A stretch of 37,569 bases of DNA from a virus: positions 1-37,569 of IMG/VR virus record IMGVR_UViG_3300010300_000005. One strand, 5' to 3'. The notes under the pieces were generated by a model. That model made no database searches, had not been told where the DNA came from, and saw only the letters and a program-made list of their open reading frames with translations. Below, one piece after another: positions 30,451 through 37,569 of the stretch; position 1 is the stretch's first letter, and each line of letters begins with the position of its first letter. The position numbers were made by a program, and so were the translations under genes.

Positions 30451-31050
30451 TTATATGCCGTCTTCATAGCCATAGTCTCCCGTTGGATCGCCCCATCGGG
30501 ATTCTAGCCATGTATCTGACATTAGCTGATCGTTCGTACCTTCTTGACCGTCTGCGGAACGAACATCCCGTAAAAACTCTTTTCTCTCAGCGATTAAATC
30601 TTGCTTGAGTGTCCGTTTCTGGGTCAAGGCCGTACATAAATCAATAGCGATATCGTATGCTAGTAACTCCCTAAACATGGGCGAATATTTACTTTCGTCT
30701 GTTATTTTCTTCACATATAGCAATTCAGCTTCTACTAGATTCGTATGGACATAAGCATTTTCTTCCACTTTAAATCTTGCTGTCTTGTCATTTAAGTGTA
30801 CTGCTTTGAGGCAGTCAGTAGGGAGTTGATATCGGTAATCGAACCCGAACTCGGGAGAGCCGGATACTAAGCTTAACTGTGCCCTTGCCATAGCAAAATT
30901 CCAGTAATGACTTTGTAATCGACTATCTCTAAGTTTAGAGTATTGTTCGTTACAAAGTCTAGCTCTTTTGTTGGATTCAGAAAGGGAGGAAATCCGCTCT
31001 TGTCCTAATTTAATCAACGCTGAGTTGCAAATTTCCGTACTAGAAGACAA
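30451..31050 (-). CDS. Head-tail adaptor / tail tubular protein A-like
   Basis: 199 aa, as in T7 gp11. N-terminal pattern STEICNSALIKLGQERISSL, with the cluster 'AR.CNEQY...RD..L..HYWNFA.AR..L' (SKLRDSRLQSHYWNFAMARA), and the YRYQLPTDCLKAV strand typical of this family. It binds below the portal and joins it to the nozzle. Ribosome site GGGAGG upstream. Order and motif agree. Confidence 0.88.
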   Translation of the reverse strand: MSSSTEICNSALIKLGQERISSLSESNKRARLCNEQYSKLRDSRLQSHYWNFAMARAQLSLVSGSPEFGFDYRYQLPTDCLKAVHLNDKTARFKVEENAYVHTNLVEAELLYVKKITDESKYSPMFRELLAYDIAIDLCTALTQKRTLKQDLIAERKEFLRDVRSADGQEGTNDQLMSDTWLESRWGDPTGDYGYEDGI

Positions 31051-31074
31051 ACTTCCTCCCTATCAATCTAATTT

Positions 31075-31539
31075 TTAGTCAAGTAGGTAGAAGATCGCAG
31101 CTCTTACCGTATCACCTATACCAGCGTCAGACGCCTCAGTACAAATTAGGAAAGCTTGCGCTCCGCCGTAACCGATCTCAGCAGATGCACCAGCGGCACC
31201 AGCAGCCATTTTAGCAAGAACAGCTTGTCCACCAGCATCGGCTGAAGCTACAAGAGCATCAGAGTCCTCTGAAACAGTGTTACCGTCTTTATCAGTATAA
31301 GCTTTTAGACCTAAGTCTAAAATACCTGTAGTACCAAGCTGATCTGAGTGAATGTAAGCGTCGATGATTCTAGCTCCCTCAGGAAGACTGTGCATCAAAA
31401 GCTCGTCATTTACAGCAAGTTCAGCGGTTAGCGTAAACTCATCGTAAAGGCATTTCACTCGCGCATTAATGTTATGCGGATCGGCTTTACCGTTATCATC
31501 AGCATAAGCTGAGTAGTTATCCATATTGTAGTCAGTCAT
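31075..31539 (-). CDS. Virion protein following the capsid, possible head decoration
   Basis: 154 aa. The stretch LPEGARIIDAYIHSDQLGTT then GILDLG matches a small protein found directly after podoviral capsid genes ('LPkGarvldg.l..d.lGa..tldLGy'). It is beta-rich and Ala/Gly-rich near the end. Likely a minor head or decoration protein, inferred from position and this motif. 10 bases after the capsid stop, with a ribosome site (AAGGAGG). Confidence 0.72.
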   Translation of the reverse strand: MTDYNMDNYSAYADDNGKADPHNINARVKCLYDEFTLTAELAVNDELLMHSLPEGARIIDAYIHSDQLGTTGILDLGLKAYTDKDGNTVSEDSDALVASADAGGQAVLAKMAAGAAGASAEIGYGGAQAFLICTEASDAGIGDTVRAAIFYLLD

Positions 31540-31549
31540 TTAAGCCTCC

Positions 31550-32494
31550 TTAGTTAGCCGCACACTGGATTTCAAGAACACGTTCTTCTTCCATTCGGAC
31601 AGCGCCGACTGATTGTTGAACATAAACTTGGGTTGACATTTTTTTGTCACGTCTTGGCCCTACGTCAACGAAGATGTCCATTCCTGTAGCAGAAATCATA
31701 GACATTTCGGTGAAGGCAAGAAGTCGATCAGATCCAGCAGGAATCGTATCAGATCCACCGTCTACTGTACCAGCAGAAAAGCTAGCTGCTGTGTTGTTAG
31801 CAGCAGTAACAGGAAGTCTTTCAGATCGGATAAACTCGAATCCTAAGAAAGTGTTGATCTCACCTTGAACAAGGGCACGGACAGTGTTGAAGTCAGCAGA
31901 AGTAACCTCAGTCTCAGCAAGAAGAGCTTCTTTCTGCGCACCGTTAAATACAAAATAACGCTTGTCGCTATCTTCAATTTCAGCCTCATCAAATTTTCTC
32001 ATACATTTACGTAGAGTTTTTACGTTAAGAGCTGAAAGAGCGTTCCCAGCAGCGTTAGTCGCTACTACTTTCTGAGCGTTTGGTAGAGAAACTGAACTAG
32101 ATCCAGTCTTACCTGAAAGCGCTGAACCAAAAGCAGCAGAGATAAAGATGTCGTCTTTTTTACGGTTAAGAGCCGCAACAGCGATCTTTACATAAGCGTC
32201 ATCTGGGTTGATGAGAAGACGAACTCGGTCAAGACGGTCAATCAAGTCACCCCAATCAGAATCTTGAAGGGTAACAGCACGTCTTGTGTGAGGTGCGTTG
32301 TTAATAGGAGTATCACCGTGACGTGATACGACATCGTTAGCTTCAGTTACACCAATTCTTTCGTAGTAATCTGTCTCAGAAGATTGCGTCTCTGATCGAG
32401 TCTTACCGAAAACTCTTGGAGTCTCTTGTTGTGCCAACATGTGAATGTTGTTTTTATAGCCTTGGACGAAGGCAGTTGTAATTTGAAAACTCAT
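31550..32494 (-). CDS. Major capsid protein (HK97-fold type)
   Basis: 314 aa. Opening SFQITTAFVQGYKNNIHMLA then QQETPRVFG resembles a podoviral capsid group in which 'F...Y..nv.ml.Qq..s.l...v' is common. Later segments fit the HK97 fold, for example NVKTLRKCMRKFDEAE and RYFVFNGAQKEALLAE, then the E-loop/P-domain region with WGDLIDRLDRVRLLINP. A strong ribosome site (GGAGGAAAACATG) and a structured leader precede it, consistent with very high expression. Cannot be confirmed by search here, but order and features agree. Confidence 0.85.
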   Translation of the reverse strand: MSFQITTAFVQGYKNNIHMLAQQETPRVFGKTRSETQSSETDYYERIGVTEANDVVSRHGDTPINNAPHTRRAVTLQDSDWGDLIDRLDRVRLLINPDDAYVKIAVAALNRKKDDIFISAAFGSALSGKTGSSSVSLPNAQKVVATNAAGNALSALNVKTLRKCMRKFDEAEIEDSDKRYFVFNGAQKEALLAETEVTSADFNTVRALVQGEINTFLGFEFIRSERLPVTAANNTAASFSAGTVDGGSDTIPAGSDRLLAFTEMSMISATGMDIFVDVGPRRDKKMSTQVYVQQSVGAVRMEEERVLEIQCAAN

Positions 32495-32511
32495 GTTTTC
32501 CTCCGTTAGTG

Positions 32512-32582
32512 GTTTCAGTTTCTTTGACGGATAAGGTGTCTCTTACGAGGCTTTCCTCTTGCCCATCAAAGGGGTCTGAAAC
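32512..32582 (-). promoter_or_regulatory. Structured 5' leader of the capsid gene
   Basis: In leader RNA (minus strand), GTTTCAG (32582-32576) pairs with CTGAAAC (32518-32512), CTTTGA (32571-32566) pairs with TCAAAG (32527-32522), and an inner GAGG-AAAG-CCTC hairpin lies at 32558-32547. The nested stems leave the GGAGG ribosome site free. Possible roles are mRNA stabilisation or RNase III processing. Pairing was seen by eye, with no energy calculation. Confidence 0.55.
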
Positions 32583-32634
32583 TAGAGTGTCCCATGAGCA
32601 ATTAAATAAAGTATAAGGAGGTGCGGTATAAAAA

Positions 32635-32874
32635 TCAAGTCCAATTTTCGTAGGTTACTTGGGTATAGTACTGAATCTTCTGCAATTCGTAGGAAATCAT
32701 CTCGGCTTCGGCTGAGTCTAATGTGTCAAAAAACTCGACTAACCCCTCGAAAATACCGTTTAATGCATCCATTTCCTCATTGGGATCACCGAGGCACTCC
32801 AGCGCCACACGTACTCGCTCACGATAAATGTTATCTACCTGCGGAAATTTAAGCAGATTTAATTCGCTTTCCAT
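32635..32874 (-). CDS. Hypothetical acidic protein, 79 aa
   Basis: ATG at 32874 is preceded by GAGGAG 13 nt upstream; a longer frame from 32907 has no site. It overlaps the metallophosphoesterase gene by 26 bases. Acidic and helical (LGDPNEEMDALNGIFEGLVE then FFDTLDS). No domain recognised. Last gene before the capsid leader. Confidence 0.6.
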   Translation of the reverse strand: MESELNLLKFPQVDNIYRERVRVALECLGDPNEEMDALNGIFEGLVEFFDTLDSAEAEMISYELQKIQYYTQVTYENWT

Positions 32875-33658
32875 GTGGCAGCCAAAGCTCCTCTTCATAT
32901 ATTTCATGTATGTAAGTATTGAATATTCCTGACGGTCGCATAACTACTGTTGCGTACCCATTTGTCCAATTGTTCTCACCTCGTTTTCGTTGGTACTCTG
33001 GCCCAAGGTCAGACATACAAGGTAAACTCCATGCTTTGTGGGGTATTCCCCTAACAGCAAAACTGGTACAGTTGTGGTGATGTACATGTCCGTAGATGAC
33101 GCTTCTAAAAACCATTTCGTAATGTTGTTTATTGTGGTTGCGTCCATGTTTAGATCCGTGGGTAAAAGTCAGGCTATCGCAGATGTCGAGATAGTCAGGG
33201 TAGTTGATAAAAGGAATTTTGCGCTCTTTTAATTTTAATCTTGCAACGTAATCAAAATTATGCTCATAAGCTACCGGACAATACCTCATCCACTTTTCAT
33301 AACGGTAATCATGGTTGCCAGCTACAAAATAGATCTTATGAAAAACCTTTTGTAGATCATCTAAGATTTTATTACCCCACTCCATCTCATGCTCAGTCTC
33401 GGGGATAAGGATTCCTTCAATATCATAAACGCTCTTAGCTACCCTTTTCATGGTAGTGTCGTCCATCATAAGGTGCAGGCAATCTAAAAAATCGCCTCCG
33501 ATAATAAGGTGCCTATTTTTCTTTGGAAGAAGTTTAGCGTGTTGTTTTAAAATTTCGTAGGTAGGTATATGAAGCGCGTCCGTATGCCAATCACTTGCAA
33601 TGAAGTACTGGATGTATTCGCCTTTCCTAGGCAGATCTAATGTGGTCGTTCTATCCAT
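32849..33658 (-). CDS. Calcineurin-like metallophosphoesterase
   Basis: 269 aa with GAGGAC 6 nt upstream. Canonical dimetal motifs: FIASDWHTD (D, H), IIGGDFLD (GD), VAGNHDYR (GNHD), FTHGSKHG (H) and VIYGHVHHH (GHxH). Family members hydrolyse phosphomono- or diesters, including DNA ends, cyclic nucleotides and nucleoside polyphosphates; phage examples include repair nucleases and anti-defence enzymes, and the substrate is not evident here. It interrupts the head genes between scaffold and capsid and has its own upstream terminators and promoter elements, so it is likely expressed with capsid but apart from portal and scaffold. Confidence 0.9.
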   Translation of the reverse strand: MDRTTTLDLPRKGEYIQYFIASDWHTDALHIPTYEILKQHAKLLPKKNRHLIIGGDFLDCLHLMMDDTTMKRVAKSVYDIEGILIPETEHEMEWGNKILDDLQKVFHKIYFVAGNHDYRYEKWMRYCPVAYEHNFDYVARLKLKERKIPFINYPDYLDICDSLTFTHGSKHGRNHNKQHYEMVFRSVIYGHVHHHNCTSFAVRGIPHKAWSLPCMSDLGPEYQRKRGENNWTNGYATVVMRPSGIFNTYIHEIYEEELWLPHGKRIKSA

Positions 33659-33681
33659 AGCACGTCCTCAGCTATGGGCAA

Positions 33682-33690
33682 ATTATACCA
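33682..33690 (-). promoter_or_regulatory. Extended -10 promoter before the metallophosphoesterase/capsid unit
   Basis: Minus strand TGGTATAAT (TGn-TATAAT, perfect), 24 bases before the ATG and directly after the T-run of a terminator. No recognisable -35, which extended -10 promoters tolerate. It would restart transcription for the phosphoesterase, capsid and downstream genes. Confidence 0.6.
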
Positions 33691-33691
33691 C

Positions 33692-33727
33692 AAAAATAAA
33701 AAAAGGGGCCTTCACAGCGACCCCTTT
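33692..33727 (-). terminator. Rho-independent terminator A after the scaffold gene
   Basis: Minus strand stem AAAGGGG/CCCCTTT with a 12-base loop followed by TTTTTTTATTTTT. Strong terminator form, pointing leftward. Confidence 0.82.
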
Positions 33728-33784
33728 AAATCTTTCTATCGACCAAAACAAAAAGATAGGCTGTCCCAAGGAAAGGACTCAGGC

Positions 33785-33813
33785 ATTATACAAAAAAGGG
33801 GCCTCTAGTGCAA
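33785..33813 (-). promoter_or_regulatory. Candidate promoter between the two terminators
   Basis: Minus strand TATAAT at 33790-33785 with TTGCAC 17 bp upstream (half match to TTGACA). It lies right after terminator B, echoing the arrangement at 33682. Confidence 0.4.
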
Positions 33814-33820
33814 GACCCCT
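33792..33820 (-). terminator. Rho-independent terminator B after the scaffold gene
   Basis: Minus strand AGGGG/CCCCT stem, extended by an inner TCT/AGA stem after a two-base bulge, followed by TTTTTTG. Tandem with terminator A. Confidence 0.72.
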
Positions 33821-33854
33821 ATGTAGGTTAAAAAAAGCAGCATTCAACTTCCGT

Positions 33855-33885
33855 GTCGAACAGTTATATTATAACCCTATTCGAC
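33855..33885. other. Nested inverted repeat downstream of the scaffold gene
   Basis: GTCGAA (33855-33860) and TTCGAC (33880-33885) enclose the 13-base palindrome GTTATATTATAAC (33863-33875). Both strands contain TATAAT-like sequence, so it could be an mRNA 3' hairpin or a promoter site. Function not resolved. Confidence 0.5.
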
Positions 33886-33898
33886 AATGGATAAACTT

Positions 33899-34882
33899 TT
33901 AAACTCTTGCAGCGGTAGTCGACCCTACAGGTTTATTACCATGCAATTTAGATAATAAATTCTGGTACTTAGTTAAGGTTCCTTGATATTGTGGGTGAGT
34001 TTTACCCATCTCTCTTAGTTTACTATATGTCTGATTAACTTGCTCTTGAAGCTCGTTTTTATCCATTCCAAAGCCTGAAGATGCGTCAGAAGTGAATTGA
34101 TCTTCCTTTAATCCATTGGCTAACTGAGCGAAAAACTTTGTACCTTCTACAGTATCTAGGAAACCAGTAGCGGCAATTGCTTGCTTTTGCTCGGGCGATG
34201 GGAAGAAGTGATCAAGCGCCATCTCAGCTCTTTTCATATTTGTTTCAAAGTCGTTACCCCACTCTTGTTCTAGCTTTTGTCTCCCTTGCTGGATTTCTTC
34301 TTCAACTCTTTGGGATTGCTGTTGAGTAGTTCCTGCCATTTGCTCATTGTAAAAGTTGAGTATCTCTTGCGCTTGTTTAGGTAAGATCCCCACTTTATGC
34401 GCCAACTCTTTAAATCCGTTGAACATTTCTTCATTTGCTTGTACTCCCTCAGGTAAATTATTCTCTAAGCTATACTCATCAATTTTCTCAGGTAAACCTA
34501 GCTTATGAAATGTTTCTCTCCATTGCTCCTCGGTAAAGTTCTTGTTAGGTACAGGAATTTTTTCTGAGCCGATAGCAGACTGAGCGTGGACTAACGCTTT
34601 ATAAACCTCAGCATCGTTAAATTTTCCTGTCTCTTTGTCGACATATTTCATTAGGGTTGGCGAGCCATGATAGGATTCGTCCAATCCCTGAGGATAAGAA
34701 TACTGGACATCTGTATCGGGATTACCCCCTTTTGCCGCAGGATTACCCCCTTCTGCCGGAGGTTCATTGGATCCACCCTCTACATTTGTAGAGCCTCCGC
34801 CCATAAATCCGCCGCCTTCGCCTTCAGACATGTACATCTGTAAAATAAACATTGCTTTTAATAAATTAAATAAAGTCTTCAT
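33899..34882 (-). CDS. Scaffolding protein
   Basis: 327 aa from the second ATG (34882), 6 nt after GGAG; the first ATG at 34888 abuts that site. After a Gly-rich N-terminus comes the podoviral scaffold pattern FTEEQWRETFHKLGLPEKID then EYSL ('w..l...lG.P...d.Y.l'), then long helices (QQQSQRVEEEIQQGRQKLEQ; EWGNDFETNMKRAE) and a basic end. It directs prohead assembly and leaves before or during packaging. The hydrophobic start (MKTLFNLLKAMFILQMYM) is odd for a scaffold; an internal ATG after it has no ribosome site. Confidence 0.82.
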   Translation of the reverse strand: MKTLFNLLKAMFILQMYMSEGEGGGFMGGGSTNVEGGSNEPPAEGGNPAAKGGNPDTDVQYSYPQGLDESYHGSPTLMKYVDKETGKFNDAEVYKALVHAQSAIGSEKIPVPNKNFTEEQWRETFHKLGLPEKIDEYSLENNLPEGVQANEEMFNGFKELAHKVGILPKQAQEILNFYNEQMAGTTQQQSQRVEEEIQQGRQKLEQEWGNDFETNMKRAEMALDHFFPSPEQKQAIAATGFLDTVEGTKFFAQLANGLKEDQFTSDASSGFGMDKNELQEQVNQTYSKLREMGKTHPQYQGTLTKYQNLLSKLHGNKPVGSTTAARV

Positions 34883-35216
34883 CTTCATCTCCCTCTAAAT
34901 GTTCTATAGACTTTTGAAAGAAATCTAATATTTTTCTTTCATCTGTTTCTGTTATTTTAAGAATATCAAGGATGACGGATCTTCTGCCTTCATTAAACGC
35001 CATCTCTTGTGGGTTGGGAGAGAAAGAGGTTCCTCTAAAATGGCATTGTTTCATCATGTCCCAAAGAACATATCGACCGCTGTCAGTTTCAAAGAACTGT
35101 TTATACGCTCGGATGTATGCCAATTTCTTATCCCTCTTGCCTGCTTCCCTCTCTGCTTTGGGGTCTGCCTCATTTAATGGCAAAGCCCCATCATTGTCCT
35201 CTCCGTCAGTCCACAT
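34866..35216 (-). CDS. Bbp19-like small phage protein
   Basis: 116 aa between portal and scaffold. The central segment YKQFFETDSGRYVLWDMMKQ CHF ... EGRRSVILDIL matches the pattern I know from Bbp19-type proteins ('F..lF.te.GrrVL.dL...c.......f...EGrR.v...I'), which sit in the same place in other podoviruses. The acidic end DEDFI overlaps the scaffold start and encodes its ribosome site. Role unknown, probably head assembly. Confidence 0.7.
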   Translation of the reverse strand: MWTDGEDNDGALPLNEADPKAEREAGKRDKKLAYIRAYKQFFETDSGRYVLWDMMKQCHFRGTSFSPNPQEMAFNEGRRSVILDILKITETDERKILDFFQKSIEHLEGDEDEDFI

Positions 35217-36872
35217 CTACTGCTCTCCTCCTGCTTGTGCTAATTTTAACGCTGGATCTGCCGCTTTGTTAAGTATTTCAGCTTGCTGCATATCCATTTG
35301 TGTTTGCATTTGAGCCTGCTCTTGCTGCGCCTTCTGCTCTCTAATCTCAGCTAACTCTTCCTCGTTGTGTAGAATCTCTTGAGGCACTCCTCGTAAGTGA
35401 CCTAAGGTTCTAACCGCTTGATCTCTATTGACGACATCAACTACAGATGGGTCTATTTGAGCTAGAGGCTGTAGACTTGCTAGGTAGTTGATAAGGTTAT
35501 CTGCTTCTGCCGATCTTTGAGCTTTAGCGATTTGAGAAGTAAAGAATACTTCAATTTCCAGATCTCTTTCGGTCAACTCTTGAGGCACGTTAGCCGGAAG
35601 TATTTTCTTTCTAATCATAATCTTTAGCATACGACCTACTAAAGGAATTAGCCACTCATAGTGTAAACGACCTAGAATAGGGCCAAGCAATCTTAACTGC
35701 ATTTCGACTCTGGCATTAACCTCAGTAGCGGTCATTTGCGGCCCTTCTCTTAGTTGAAACTGATCAACGAAATAATGTTGTTTAACTCTTTCACGGACAT
35801 CATTCATAATCTCAACACCAATACCAGCGTTACCTCCGGTAATCAGTGGTTCAATTCTATCGCTAGTCCCGGCTCGATAGGTGTTTAATCCGCCGGGCAC
35901 AGTATTCACTCTACCTAGAACACCATCATCAGGGACTAGCAGTGGTGGGTCTACTAGCTTTTGCGCCCCTCTGATGGTGGTTTTCATAATTTGATTTAAC
36001 ATCTTAATGTCAGGCAATGCCTTCATAGACGGAGATCTGCCGTAGATTTCATCCGATAGTTTGATCCATCTAGGCACAAGAAAAGGGAACTCCCTATAAC
36101 CGCTTTCCTTGATAATCATTTGCTTTTCGACATAGATGTAACAAGAGGCGTACTCAAAGCTCTTACTATCGATTCCGATAAGTTTCCGCTCCTCTCTTGG
36201 TAAAATTATGTGCAGGATTTCTATTTTTTTATCCAGTCCGTTTTTAAGCATTTCCGCCTCTGAGCCAAAGGCATCTTCCCCAAACTTCTTAAAAGCGTCC
36301 CGAACTTTCATTTTAACTTTAGAGGCAATGACATCGACAACACATCGACTAGACTCCTCTACATAGAACTTATAAATAGGTTCAGATCTAAACCTAAATA
36401 CATCCTTGTCATCCTCAAACACACCAAGAACGGCGGTTCCAAAGGAGCCTAAGTCAAGATAGCATTCGTGGATGGCGGCATTAAAGTTAGTGTTATTTAG
36501 TAGTTGAATCATAAGATCCGCTAGGTCTTGCAACCATTTGCGAACCTTAGGGCTTTTATTTATCTCTTGGTCTCTGGCATTGAACTCAAGCCATACTTGT
36601 GATGGATTGGTGAGCATTGAGTGTAAGGTATTTGCCAGCATTTCATTAAAATGAACGGCAGAGTTTTCATATATTCTGTGATGTTTTTGATCTCCAGTGG
36701 CGCGATTATTGTAACTAAAAACATCATCCTTATTCGGGATAACAAACCTTGCGACATCTTCCCATAGACTATCCCAGTTTTGTCGATTCGACTTCATTCT
36801 ATTAAAGCGATCGATTAACTTTTTAGCTTTTTCCTTATTCGCCTCTTCCTCAGAGTTTCCTTTAATAATCAT
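35217..36872 (-). CDS. Portal (head-tail connector) protein
   Basis: 551 aa, typical length of T7 gp8-type portals. Features: N-terminal helix, WDSLWEDVARFVIPN, motif 'LANTLHSMLTNPSQVWLEF', PRWIKLSDEIYGRSPSMKAL then PDIKMLNQ, TATEVNAR ('R.TAtEv..r'), and a Gln-rich C-terminus with repeated QAQMQTQMDMQQ. It forms the dodecameric ring through which TerL pumps DNA. ATG overlaps the preceding stop by one base, with GGAGGTAGATAATG upstream. Confidence 0.93.
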   Translation of the reverse strand: MIIKGNSEEEANKEKAKKLIDRFNRMKSNRQNWDSLWEDVARFVIPNKDDVFSYNNRATGDQKHHRIYENSAVHFNEMLANTLHSMLTNPSQVWLEFNARDQEINKSPKVRKWLQDLADLMIQLLNNTNFNAAIHECYLDLGSFGTAVLGVFEDDKDVFRFRSEPIYKFYVEESSRCVVDVIASKVKMKVRDAFKKFGEDAFGSEAEMLKNGLDKKIEILHIILPREERKLIGIDSKSFEYASCYIYVEKQMIIKESGYREFPFLVPRWIKLSDEIYGRSPSMKALPDIKMLNQIMKTTIRGAQKLVDPPLLVPDDGVLGRVNTVPGGLNTYRAGTSDRIEPLITGGNAGIGVEIMNDVRERVKQHYFVDQFQLREGPQMTATEVNARVEMQLRLLGPILGRLHYEWLIPLVGRMLKIMIRKKILPANVPQELTERDLEIEVFFTSQIAKAQRSAEADNLINYLASLQPLAQIDPSVVDVVNRDQAVRTLGHLRGVPQEILHNEEELAEIREQKAQQEQAQMQTQMDMQQAEILNKAADPALKLAQAGGEQ

Positions 36873-37234
36873 TATCTACCTCCGAGAAATAAAGCGCTAC
36901 GGCCGGGTGCCAGTCGCTTCTGCTGTATGCTTCTTTGTCTATTCATAAACATTTCCGCAATACTGTCTATATCCGCTTGCCCGAATTTAGAGAAGTCGGG
37001 GTTATTTTGATAGCTGACATTTTTACGACGGGTGCCCATACCTAAGAACCCACTTCTGTCATAACTGGCTATCTCAGTGACAAATTCTTTTTCCTTAGGT
37101 TTTAAATTTCCAATATTAAACCCATCTTTTGAGGTGGTGGTAGATAAAAGATTCCCAGACTGAAGAAATTTTCTAACATCTTTCTCTTCAAACCCTCTTT
37201 GTCTTTTTACACTAGTTTGAGAAGAACTACTCAT
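36872..37234 (-). CDS. Hypothetical protein between TerL and portal, 120 aa
   Basis: Starts one base after the TerL stop, with GGAGG 6 nt upstream. Basic, Ser/Lys/Arg-rich, with no recognised domain. Contains YDRSGFLGMGTRRKN and ends RSALFLGGR. Small genes of unknown role are common at this place. Co-expressed with terL and portal. Confidence 0.75.
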   Translation of the reverse strand: MSSSSQTSVKRQRGFEEKDVRKFLQSGNLLSTTTSKDGFNIGNLKPKEKEFVTEIASYDRSGFLGMGTRRKNVSYQNNPDFSKFGQADIDSIAEMFMNRQRSIQQKRLAPGRSALFLGGR

Positions 37235-37569
37235 CTATGCCTCCAATTCGTTATAATCGGCCTCGGCCTTCATTAATTTTTTTGTGTCGATCGACCCCTC
37301 AAATTCACTACCTCTATCGTCAAGTGAAGAGTAGCCAAAGGAGTCAGCACCATGAGAACTCCAGTCATGTTTTGGCTTTTGCTTGAATACCATTAACTTA
37401 CTGTCGTACTCTTTTTGATAATTATACAAGCATTCTAGCCCTCTTGCACAATTTTCCTCGTCAAAGTAGGATATTTTAATTCGGTTTCTACTCGCTTCGA
37501 TGCGATCTTCAATTCGCTGCTTGGGTTGAATAAATACTCTAAGCCCTTTCTTTCGTGCAGTTTCTTGCC
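37235..37569 (-). CDS. terL: Terminase large subunit TerL, C-terminal part (joins position 1)
   Basis: Carries the rest of the nuclease domain: YNYQKEYDSKLMVFKQKPK then HDWSSHGADSFGY, the signature end of podoviral TerL, then an acidic linker ending in ELEA. Bases 37447-37569 duplicate 1-123. The frame joins exactly: the codon GCA is split by the junction. ATG at 37429 is internal, not a start. Confidence 0.93.
   Translation of the reverse strand, partial: QETARKKGLRVFIQPKQRIEDRIEASRNRIKISYFDEENCARGLECLYNYQKEYDSKLMVFKQKPKHDWSSHGADSFGYSSLDDRGSEFEGSIDTKKLMKAEADYNELEA
37447..37569. repeat. Direct repeat, right copy
   Basis: Identical to 1-123; see the left copy. Confidence 0.95.

Noticed and set aside
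36560-36757. Alternative minus frame within the portal gene
   Set aside because: Out-of-frame shadow; the portal frame has the family motifs.
1-37569. tRNA genes, integrase/att sites, phage RNA polymerase, toxin-antitoxin or retron elements
   Set aside because: Looked for while reading both strands; none could be supported from the sequence.

Overview
The window is one complete, circularly closed genome of a lytic podovirus (short-tailed dsDNA phage). The first 123 bases recur exactly at the end (1-123 = 37447-37569). The repeat lies inside the large terminase gene, and joining the ends restores that gene in frame, so the unit genome is 37446 bp. Head and tail genes follow the T7-like podovirus order (portal, scaffold, capsid, adaptor, nozzle, three internal/ejection proteins, fibres). 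No single-subunit RNA polymerase and no integrase are visible, so it is neither a classical autographivirus nor an obvious temperate phage. The DNA is AT-rich and the standard genetic code fits. A lipoprotein in the lysis region (lipobox LTSC) and a membrane-anchored coiled-coil protein next to it point to a Gram-negative host. The host cannot be named from sequence alone.

Layout. (1) About 1993-5726 is the control region: three AT-rich intergenic stretches carry at least ten copies of a 14-bp near-palindrome (type TGGACAATTGTCCA). Between them lie a tiny membrane peptide, a small sliding-clamp-like protein, two small unknowns, leftward terS and HNH genes and a Cro-like HTH protein. (2) 5727-15785, rightward, is replication and recombination: SF3 helicase/initiator, a block of small proteins, an M15 peptidase, a family A DNA polymerase with proofreading domain, an OB-fold ssDNA-binding candidate, a RecE-like exonuclease, a Lys/Thr-repeat protein, a SNF2-type helicase, an amidase endolysin and a coiled-coil protein. 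(3) 37446 down to 15855, leftward, plus 1992-1 across the junction, is packaging, head, tail and lysis. It ends at a UUCG-loop terminator at 15784-15807 that separates the convergent blocks.

How it fits together. The SF3 helicase probably opens an origin near 5300-5700, where two repeat copies lie beside an A18 tract. The clamp-like protein may tether factors to DNA. Eight proteins, including polymerase, SF3 helicase, RecE-like exonuclease, HTH protein, terS and HNH, end in an acidic residue followed by two aliphatic residues (DLL, DIL, DML, ELL). Four more end in acidic-L. The clamp itself and the virion proteins do not have this ending. This shared C-terminal tag, which could be a phage-specific clamp- or hub-binding signal, is the most interesting observation in the window. 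Late genes appear to be read by host-type sigma70 promoters. The head operon is interrupted before a metallophosphoesterase by two terminators, each followed by a TATAAT element, and the capsid gene has a structured leader.
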